Source of the DNA: Deltaproteobacteria bacterium UBA6967
GTDB taxonomy: Bacteria > SAR324 > NAC60-12
DNA length: 7,393 nt
Assembly (NCBI GenBank): GCA_002450295.1
Contig: DJYX01000279.1
Location: 2,955-10,347 of the forward strand
Direction of reading: 5' to 3'
The first letter of the stretch is position 1, and every line of letters begins with the position of its first letter. A model generated the notes under the pieces. The model was not told where the DNA came from and did no database searches. It saw only the letters and a program-made list of their open reading frames with translations. The position numbers were made by a program, and so were the translations under genes. Below, one piece after another: positions 1 to 4,822 of this stretch.

Positions 1-63
1 CTGCTCGTCATCCAGGTTATGGTAGGCAGGCCAATTGTTGAGGGTAGAAAGATTTTGTTCCAT
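1..63 (-). CDS. Unidentified protein, N-terminal 21 codons only
   Basis: This is the beginning of a minus-strand gene that runs off the left edge. It opens with ATG at 63-61 and reads MEQNLSTLNNWPAYHNLDDE before the edge. A good Shine-Dalgarno sequence (AAGGAG, six bases before the ATG) supports this start. It lies 28 bases downstream of the speD-like gene on the same strand, so the two are probably cotranscribed. The position after speD would suit a polyamine gene such as an aminopropyltransferase, but the visible residues show no recognisable motif. That idea rests on position only, and the product is left unnamed. Confidence 0.6.
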   Translation of the reverse strand, partial: MEQNLSTLNNWPAYHNLDDEQ

Positions 64-91
64 CAGAAACTCCTTGATGAGTGTGAACCGT

Positions 92-514
92 TCAGGCAAC
101 TGCTTCGAGCAGACCGGGCATCGGGAAAAGCATGGGTCGGCTGAGAGGGATCTCATCCAGTCCGTGCTCGCGGTCGATAAATTTCGACTCCAGCTTGGCG
201 AGACCAAAGTCTCTCTGGAGACGATCAAAAATCAGTTGAGGGTCAAACTCAGCGCAGGAATAAACATCCATCTGCATCAGGGCAGGGGAGACTTCATCCC
301 AAACGTGAACAGCAATGTGTGAGGTTTCGATGATGGTGACACTCGTCAGGCCCTGGTTGCCGGGCATGTCCGAGTAGACTGAGAAGGGCCCCATCAGCAC
401 TTTCATGCGGATGTCTTGAACCAGTTGGCGCATCCAGTCGTCCATTGCGCTTGGGTTGCAGGGGGGATAGTGAATTTCAGCACGGACGATCAAGTGCTTG
501 TGTTCCAGTAGCAT
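92..514 (-). CDS. speD: S-adenosylmethionine decarboxylase-like pyruvoyl enzyme (SpeD family)
   Basis: This 140-aa protein matches the short, single-chain-precursor class of AdoMet decarboxylases, which cut themselves to make a pyruvoyl cofactor and then supply decarboxylated AdoMet for spermidine synthesis in the cytosol. Residues 60-74 read TIIETSHIAVHVWDE. Ser65 is the expected cleavage and pyruvoyl serine, His70 the processing histidine five residues on, and Cys87 the proton-donor cysteine. Two features differ from classic SpeD. The residue before Ser65 is Thr rather than Glu, with Glu one place earlier, and the His-to-Cys segment is two residues longer than in the usual pattern. Some SpeD homologues decarboxylate ornithine or arginine instead, so the substrate is open. 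The start is set by AAGGAG five bases before the ATG. The gene sits 54 bases after a regulator gene and 28 bases before another gene on the same strand. Confidence 0.85.
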   Translation of the reverse strand: MLLEHKHLIVRAEIHYPPCNPSAMDDWMRQLVQDIRMKVLMGPFSVYSDMPGNQGLTSVTIIETSHIAVHVWDEVSPALMQMDVYSCAEFDPQLIFDRLQRDFGLAKLESKFIDREHGLDEIPLSRPMLFPMPGLLEAVA

Positions 515-539
515 GGAAACTCCTTTCAGTCAGGGGGTT

Positions 540-562
540 CGGAATATTTTCTCCGCATTCCG
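540..562. repeat. Short inverted repeat between the regulator and speD
   Basis: CGGAAT (540-545) and ATTCCG (557-562) form perfect six-base arms around an 11-base loop, in the 54-base gap between the regulator stop and the speD start. It has no T-run like a strong terminator. It could be a weak RNA hairpin tuning speD expression, or chance. Confidence 0.25.
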
Positions 563-568
563 CTACGG

Positions 569-853
569 CTAGGCAGCGGGCGGTGGTATTTCAGAGGCGT
601 GCAGGCCGGCGGGCAGTTTCTTCTCACTACGGAGCCACTCCGGGGCGCTGCGCTCGGCAACTGCTGCACGCATCAGCAAACGCTGAACGAGCTGGTGCCG
701 ATTCATGTCAAAATCACGACAAAGCTTCTTGAGGAGTTGCTTGCTCTCCTTCGATAGTTTGATTTCCACTCTCTCTAATCCCTTCTTACGTAGCTTGAGC
801 CGGTAGGTGCGTTGCCTTTCCGCATTGCTCTGGCACTGTTTTTCGGGATCCAT
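569..853 (-). CDS. Small ribbon-helix-helix-like DNA-binding protein
   Basis: This 94-aa basic protein has the layout of a ribbon-helix-helix (MetJ/Arc type) regulator. Residues 11-25 are a basic segment (ERQRTYRLKLRKKG). A short strand follows at about 27-33 (ERVEIKL), then helix A at about 35-48 (ESKQLLKKLCRDF) and helix B at about 51-65 (NRHQLVQRLLMRAA). The proline-rich tail is probably disordered. The start is well supported: GGAG lies five bases before the ATG at 853-851. It is the first gene of an apparent unit leading into the speD-like gene, and repeated half-sites lie just upstream, so autoregulation and control of the downstream polyamine gene is a reasonable inference. An antitoxin-like role is possible for this fold, but no toxin-like partner is visible beside it. 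Confidence 0.7.
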   Translation of the reverse strand: MDPEKQCQSNAERQRTYRLKLRKKGLERVEIKLSKESKQLLKKLCRDFDMNRHQLVQRLLMRAAVAERSAPEWLRSEKKLPAGLHASEIPPPAA

Positions 854-908
854 AACTGCTCCAGCATGGGTGAATCATCAGATTGGAGAACCAACTACTC
901 CCAACCTG

Positions 909-944
909 ACGTTATCAGTAACGTTTTTAGGCGCGATGATAACG
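909..944. promoter_or_regulatory. Candidate operator: CGTTA/TAACG half-site cluster
   Basis: ACGTTA (909-914) and TAACGT (919-924) form a six-base inverted repeat with a four-base centre. Independently, CGTTATCA (910-917) and TGATAACG (937-944) form an eight-base perfect inverted repeat. Together there are three CGTTA-type half-sites in 36 bases, starting 56 bases upstream of the regulator start and overlapping its candidate -10 box. Repeated half-sites of this kind suit a dimeric ribbon-helix-helix protein. That the neighbouring regulator binds here is inference. Confidence 0.45.
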
Positions 945-965
945 ATTTGAGCGAAAGCTTGTCAG
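936..965 (-). promoter_or_regulatory. Candidate sigma-70-type promoter for the regulator-speD unit
   Basis: Read on the minus strand, CTGACA (965-960) matches TTGACA at five of six positions. It is followed after 18 bases by TATCAT (941-936), which matches TATAAT at five of six. Transcription would begin near 929, leaving a leader of about 75 bases before the regulator ATG. The -10 box lies inside one TGATAACG half-site and the other half-sites fall just after the start point, an arrangement typical of repression. Confidence 0.45.
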
Positions 966-970
966 AATTC

Positions 971-1011
971 AATATTCTGTTTGAGAATGCAAGATTTTCG
1001 TGAAGAATATT
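971..1011. repeat. Eight-base inverted repeat in the intergenic region
   Basis: AATATTCT (971-978) is the exact reverse complement of AGAATATT (1004-1011), with 25 bases between. The left arm also belongs to a smaller AGAAT-TCAAT-ATTCT palindrome (964-978). The AT-rich repeat lies between the divergent regulator and CDGSH genes and could be a binding site or chance. The remainder of the gene-free stretch 854-1103 shows no open frame with a convincing start. Confidence 0.25.
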
Positions 1012-1052
1012 TCTGGACTAGGAATTTTATTCAATTTGGTCAAACTGGAAGA

Positions 1053-1073
1053 AGCGGTACATGTTTTACCGCT
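1053..1073. repeat. Inverted repeat upstream of the CDGSH gene
   Basis: AGCGGTA (1053-1059) and TACCGCT (1067-1073) are perfect seven-base arms around CATGTTT. The element ends 30 bases before the ATG of the CDGSH gene, so it would sit in its promoter or leader. It may be an operator or a leader hairpin. It has no U-run to act as an intrinsic terminator. Confidence 0.35.
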
Positions 1074-1103
1074 GGACACAAACAACCCATCCTCAGAGGA
1101 ATA

Positions 1104-1289
1104 ATGGAAGAATTGCGCATTCAGATGTCAGCCAAAGGGCCTTATACAATCAAGGGCTACAAGGTGGTCGTGGTGGATTCCGAAGGAAACGAAATTGAAA
1201 AAGAAGGCACAGTGGCTCTCTGTCGCTGTGGACTCTCCAACAAGAAGCCGTTCTGTGATGGTGCCCACCGCAACTGTGAGACCCTCTGA
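1104..1289 (+). CDS. CDGSH-type iron-sulfur protein (mitoNEET-like domain)
   Basis: This 61-aa protein carries the full CDGSH signature at residues 40-55, reading CRCGLSNKKPFCDGAH. Cys40, Cys42, Cys51 and His55 are the expected 3Cys-1His ligands of a [2Fe-2S] cluster. The family is linked to redox sensing, electron transfer and cluster handling. There is no signal peptide or membrane segment, so it is probably a soluble cytosolic protein, and the single motif makes it a minimal bacterial member that likely dimerises. I chose the ATG at 1104 because GAGG lies just upstream (1096-1099) and it gives the usual compact length; the frame is open further upstream but that part looks non-coding. It ends nine bases from the stop of the convergent GTPase gene. 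No partner gene is evident. Confidence 0.92.
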   Translation: MEELRIQMSAKGPYTIKGYKVVVVDSEGNEIEKEGTVALCRCGLSNKKPFCDGAHRNCETL

Positions 1290-1298
1290 GCTGAATCA

Positions 1299-2906
1299 CT
1301 AGCGACTGATGCGCTCTTCCCACTCGCTGACCGTGTGGGCAGCACGACGCACCAGTCGTAATCCTCCCTTGGCGACTAGGCGTCCGGCCTCTCGCGCCTG
1401 TTCCCAGCTTTGCTCCCAATTTTGACGAGACTGTAGGTCTGGCAGACAACGCAAGTACTTGTGTCGCAGTGATTCCTCCAGGCTTCCAAGGATGCTGGGA
1501 ATCAGCGCTTCCTGGACGTTGTAGACTTTCCCGTGCTCCAGACAGACTGGAATAACACTCTCTGTTGGCACTTCCAGATCCTGGGCGACAACTTCCAGCG
1601 CTTGACGAATCAACTGGGCCTTGGGACGTACGGCTTGTTCAATGTCGTAGGGTGGTTCCCATTCACGAAGGGGTCGTAGCAGATCGATCTTGCTCAGCAC
1701 AACGAACAGGACGGGAGAAGGTAGCTTGGATTGGCGGAATTCTTCACGGAGCTGGTCGAGTAATCGTTTATCAGCCTGCCGAGCGGCCTGGTTGGCGGCA
1801 CAGACCCAGAGTAACACATCGGAACTGCGAGCTGCTTTCCACCAGGCTTTGGGTAGTTTTTCATCTGCATGTAGACCAAAGCCAGCCGAGTCGAGCACAA
1901 GCGCCTGGGGGAGTTCATCCTGTTCCAGCAGGTAGGGAGTCAGGCCTTGTTCGACCGGAAGCACATCAGTTGCTGCCTGCAACTTTCCAAACATCGCATT
2001 GACCAGACTCGATTTGCCAGAGTTGACCTGTCCGAGGATCAGGATGCGCAAGGGTTCTCGATGCAGCGACTCAGTATGGGATTGCTGTTGTTGCAGATCG
2101 GCTGTACTCGAGGAGCTACGATAATTCTGTAGATCCGCTTTTTCGATCATCACCGAGCCACTGTACAATTCAATGGCATAGTAACCCACGCGTTCGAACA
2201 AGGCCTCCAGCAACCAACCAGATACTTCCTGCCGGGAAGCCTTCAATAGTTTACTACTGAACCAGCCTTGGATTTCTCGTAAAATTGCCGTCTGTGGTGC
2301 CAACCCGAAGGAGAGAGCCCGGTAGAGTGCGTAGAGATCACTACCCAGCAGATACAGTCGTCGAGTGCGCAATAGATCGTGGATCGTCAGCAGGTGCGCT
2401 CCGGGCAGATGAGTTTCCAAATCACGTCGGAGATCCAGCGCAGCCCGTTCTACAATACGGAGCAGCGCAGGTAGGGGAACCTCTAGAAGAGCTTTGGAGG
2501 AATCCTTGTGAAAGTGAGAGGCAACGCGTTGAATTTCCTTTAGGAGTTGTTCCTGAAGGTGGGCTGGCTGTTGTAGTAACTCCGGCTGCTGAGTGGCCTG
2601 ACGGGCTCGCTGTTGGATGGCTTCCCAGAGGGACTGGGTGTCGTGAGGCCAGTGCGCGGCAAAGGGCTTGGTCACCGATTTGGGTTTCCAGCCGCGAAGC
2701 GACCAGCGGACTCCGATTCCACCGATCAACAAGGTTGCCCCAATCACTCCGGTGCCGTACCAAAGCCACTGACGTTCTTCCAGCCAGAGAAAGCCCAGTC
2801 CGATCAGTCCAAGCCATGGCAAGAGCAGGAAAATCACTAGTAAGAGCAGGGCAAGAGACCTTCCTCGAGTATGGTTTGTAGAGGGCGATGGTTCAGGGGT
2901 TGGCAT
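1299..2906 (-). CDS. Membrane-anchored GTPase of the Era/YfjP-like GTP-binding group
   Basis: This 535-aa protein has a proline-rich N-terminus, then two close hydrophobic segments at about 17-42 and 49-67 that should form a membrane hairpin. A long helical region (about 90-260) with a Gln-rich linker (271-275) leads to a G domain. G1 is GQVNSGKS at 292-299. G3 is DSAG at 339-342, preceded by a hydrophobic strand. G4 is SKID at 405-408, where Ser replaces the usual Asn, as in several membrane-associated GTPases. A basic tail follows from about 480. The layout suggests a GTP-dependent factor at the cytoplasmic face of the inner membrane, but the partner and process are not evident. The ATG at 2906-2904 has no Shine-Dalgarno sequence, and no better start exists before the membrane segment. 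It diverges from a 55-aa gene and converges with the CDGSH gene. Confidence 0.8.
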   Translation of the reverse strand: MPTPEPSPSTNHTRGRSLALLLLVIFLLLPWLGLIGLGFLWLEERQWLWYGTGVIGATLLIGGIGVRWSLRGWKPKSVTKPFAAHWPHDTQSLWEAIQQRARQATQQPELLQQPAHLQEQLLKEIQRVASHFHKDSSKALLEVPLPALLRIVERAALDLRRDLETHLPGAHLLTIHDLLRTRRLYLLGSDLYALYRALSFGLAPQTAILREIQGWFSSKLLKASRQEVSGWLLEALFERVGYYAIELYSGSVMIEKADLQNYRSSSSTADLQQQQSHTESLHREPLRILILGQVNSGKSSLVNAMFGKLQAATDVLPVEQGLTPYLLEQDELPQALVLDSAGFGLHADEKLPKAWWKAARSSDVLLWVCAANQAARQADKRLLDQLREEFRQSKLPSPVLFVVLSKIDLLRPLREWEPPYDIEQAVRPKAQLIRQALEVVAQDLEVPTESVIPVCLEHGKVYNVQEALIPSILGSLEESLRHKYLRCLPDLQSRQNWEQSWEQAREAGRLVAKGGLRLVRRAAHTVSEWEERISR

Positions 2907-2911
2907 GATTT

Positions 2912-2940
2912 TTGAGGAGTGGAAGGGAACGTGCTTTATT
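2912..2940 (+). promoter_or_regulatory. Possible promoter for the 55-aa gene
   Basis: TTGAGG (2912-2917) and TTTATT (2935-2940) are 17 bases apart and each match the sigma-70 consensus at four of six positions. Transcription would start near 2947, leaving a short leader that still contains the ribosome binding site. The gap between the divergent genes is only 53 bases, so a promoter is needed about here, but the match is weak. Confidence 0.3.
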
Positions 2941-2959
2941 TTTCTTTGGAGGTTGTCTT

Positions 2960-3127
2960 ATGAGTTTTATTTTTGACAGTCACAATAGCGCGTTGCGGTT
3001 TCGAAAGATGGTGGAACGGTACTACCAGATCCCCTATGAAGAGGCCCTGAATTCGGCAGATCCACGGGAATTGCGCCGAATTTATCGTTCCTGCCACCCA
3101 ACGCAGGCTTTATTTAACTATTTTTGA
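2960..3127 (+). CDS. Small protein of unknown function (55 aa)
   Basis: I do not recognise this gene. The start is strong: GGAGG (2948-2952) sits seven bases before the ATG at 2960. The 55-aa product is basic and aromatic, with an Arg/Lys-rich helical stretch (ALRFRKMVERYY, residues 11-22), an acidic turn, a second likely helix (PRELRRIYRS, 35-44) and a short hydrophobic end (ALFNYF). It has no membrane segment, signal peptide or metal motif, and a single Cys at 45. Its last ten bases overlap the end of the convergent exported-protein gene. It diverges from the GTPase gene across 53 bases. The codons read naturally and the ribosome binding site is among the best in the window, which is why I treat it as real despite its size. 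Confidence 0.6.
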   Translation: MSFIFDSHNSALRFRKMVERYYQIPYEEALNSADPRELRRIYRSCHPTQALFNYF

Positions 3128-4134
3128 ACCAACCCGGTTCTAGGCATTCGACGCCAGAAGAACCAACCAACCGCCAGCAGCAACGTCAGGAAGACAGCCA
3201 AGCTAACAAAAGCATAGTTGCGAGAGTCTACCGGGATATTGGAAATCCTGATCTCCAACAGGCTGGCATCACTGGCTTGTGCCCGCCACGCCAGAAAGTC
3301 GACATCACCGAAGGTTTGATTCCCCTGGAAGGTCAATTGGGAAGAATTCACGTCCAAGCGTTTGGCTGGAGTGAAGACGCTGACCCGATCCAATGGATGA
3401 GCGTAGCGCTTCTGGAGCGAGTGGCTGCCCAGAAAAACAGGAATGGTGTATTGGAAGAGCAGTTGCGTGTCTCCTGGTGGAAAGCCACGAGTCCAGCGCA
3501 ATTGATTGCCCTCCTGTTGATAGGTTTCCGGACCGTCTTCGAGAACACGAAAGTTTTCATGGGCGTTCGGTAGTTCCATCAACAAGGGAGATTGGGTGCT
3601 GAGAATATTGTCCTCGGTCGGATTCTGGACGCTGATGACCTCCGTGACGATAAGTTGATCGATATTGGACTCGAAGAACAACGAGGACTCGCTGAAGACC
3701 AGTGCGCTGGTATCGAAGCTGGTGGACGGTAGACGGATGTCCACAGTAATCAGTTGCTGTTCCGGACGCATGAAGAAAACCTCTGAGCTATAGAGGTTCC
3801 CTTCAAATCGAGTTCCCAGACGATATCCGGCTCGGTCATCCCGGGGAGGATCCTCAAAGCGAAAGCGACCTGTATCGTCAGTTTTGGTTCGTCCAACTGG
3901 ACCGGCAGGTACGACTTCACCGCTGGGATCGAGTACGAATTTGATCAGCACTACATCCAGGCCTTCGGAGAGGGTAATTCCCTGGGGAACTTGGACCTGT
4001 CCCTCGATTGAGATTGGATTGTTGCTCTCTTCAGCCGCTAGGGAAGTCCAGCTAAGCAGGGAACCAATGATGATCAGGGCTAACAGAAGTTGAACTGTTT
4101 GGAGAAATCCGTGATGAATTTTGCAAAGGGGCAT
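3118..4134 (-). CDS. Exported, C-terminally anchored beta-rich protein with a carboxypeptidase-regulatory-like region
   Basis: This 338-aa protein begins with a signal peptide: a basic start, a hydrophobic core at about 11-31 and a likely cleavage after TSLAA near residue 34. Residues about 42-135 look like a carboxypeptidase-regulatory or transthyretin-like beta domain (SIEGQV, then an Asp-rich turn DDTGRFRF). A second beta-rich region follows to about 300. One membrane helix at about 306-327 ends in WRRMP, leaving a short cytoplasmic tail, so most of the protein should face the periplasm. I chose the ATG at 4134-4132 because it starts the signal peptide directly. A GGAG lies 11 bases upstream, which is long, and the frame stays open to about 4290 without a convincing earlier start. 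It diverges from the 213-aa gene, 46 bases apart. Function unknown; a binding or assembly role at the envelope is a guess. Confidence 0.75.
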   Translation of the reverse strand: MPLCKIHHGFLQTVQLLLALIIIGSLLSWTSLAAEESNNPISIEGQVQVPQGITLSEGLDVVLIKFVLDPSGEVVPAGPVGRTKTDDTGRFRFEDPPRDDRAGYRLGTRFEGNLYSSEVFFMRPEQQLITVDIRLPSTSFDTSALVFSESSLFFESNIDQLIVTEVISVQNPTEDNILSTQSPLLMELPNAHENFRVLEDGPETYQQEGNQLRWTRGFPPGDTQLLFQYTIPVFLGSHSLQKRYAHPLDRVSVFTPAKRLDVNSSQLTFQGNQTFGDVDFLAWRAQASDASLLEIRISNIPVDSRNYAFVSLAVFLTLLLAVGWFFWRRMPRTGLVQK

Positions 4135-4180
4135 CGGTTGAAAAGCTCCGCTAACGTGATCCTTTGTGGGGAGGATAGGA
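4135..4180. promoter_or_regulatory. Short divergent intergenic region with a strong ribosome binding site
   Basis: Only 46 bases separate the two divergent starts. On the plus strand GGAGG (4170-4174) lies six bases before the ATG at 4181. No good -35/-10 pair fits on either strand inside this gap, so at least one promoter probably lies within the opposite gene. Confidence 0.4.
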
Positions 4181-4822
4181 ATGCCGTTGTCTGATGATTT
4201 GAACCGCACACGACTGAAGCGCCGAATTGACGAACTACATGTCGATGTGCGACGCCTGCAACGTCCACAAGAGCGCCATAAAGCTCTCAAGGAACTGGAT
4301 CAACTGACCGTGGAATACATCCGTGCACTCTGTACGGAAATGAAATATGTCTTTCAGCAGAGTGCCTTGCTGCAGGAAGAACTGCAACCTGATCCAGAAC
4401 CTGCATTGGCAACAGAAGATTTGCTGGAACCACTGATACTGCAGGAAACTTACCGAGAGGTGGTTGAGCGCCTGGGCTGGAATCTGCCTGATGAACAACG
4501 ACCAGAAGTGCCAGTGATCTTGCCTGAACCTGATAAGGAAGAAGAGATCAGCTTCGAATCTCCCCAAGATCTACGTTACTACGTGGAAGTCCAGATCGAG
4601 GATTGGGGGAGCAACCGAGACCGCTTCGCCTTGCTTGAAAAAATGACGCTGGAAGTGCCCTTGTGGCAGGAATGGGTCGAAGAATACCGAGCTGAAAAAT
4701 CACCCAAGGTGCGGCATCCAGGAATCGAGGGACGCTGTACAGTGGAAATCGGTAAGCTCCTTGGCGTGCAGCCAGCACTGATCTCGGTCCAGGTACTCAA
4801 GTGTGCAGAGGGCATGCGCTAG
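4181..4822 (+). CDS. Protein of unknown function (213 aa), helical N-terminus
   Basis: I do not recognise this protein. The ATG at 4181 has an excellent ribosome binding site (GGAGG, six bases upstream); a GTG at 4166 in the same frame is a worse choice because it would place the ribosome binding site inside the coding region. Residues about 5-68 are highly charged and probably form a helical or coiled-coil hairpin. An acidic proline-rich linker follows (about 68-125, including PEPDKEEE). The C-terminal part (about 128-213) mixes strands and helices, with Trp-rich stretches DWGSNRDRF and LWQEWVEEY and a Cys at 186 and 208. It has no signal peptide or membrane segment. It diverges from the exported-protein gene, and its stop overlaps that of the convergent ThyX-like gene by four bases. 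Coexpression with the exported protein is possible but unproven. Confidence 0.75.
   Translation: MPLSDDLNRTRLKRRIDELHVDVRRLQRPQERHKALKELDQLTVEYIRALCTEMKYVFQQSALLQEELQPDPEPALATEDLLEPLILQETYREVVERLGWNLPDEQRPEVPVILPEPDKEEEISFESPQDLRYYVEVQIEDWGSNRDRFALLEKMTLEVPLWQEWVEEYRAEKSPKVRHPGIEGRCTVEIGKLLGVQPALISVQVLKCAEGMR

Noticed and set aside
981..1103. Upstream extension of the CDGSH gene to 981
   Set aside because: The extra residues do not resemble the family, and the inverted repeat and ribosome binding site fall in this stretch.
2285..2881. Long plus-strand open frame of 198 codons
   Set aside because: It lies wholly opposite the GTPase gene, whose motifs are clear, and has an Arg/Pro/Val-rich shadow composition without a ribosome binding site.
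2912..2959. TTG at 2912 as an earlier start for the 55-aa gene
   Set aside because: The ATG at 2960 has GGAGG at ideal spacing, while the TTG has no ribosome binding site and overlaps the likely promoter.
3124..3573. Plus-strand open frame of 149 codons after the 55-aa gene
   Set aside because: It is antisense to the exported-protein gene, which has a signal peptide and membrane helix; no domain or ribosome binding site is visible.
4135..4290. Upstream extension of the exported-protein gene to about 4290
   Set aside because: The extension is Arg/Ser/Cys-rich, overlaps the well-supported 213-aa gene, and would bury the signal peptide inside the protein.
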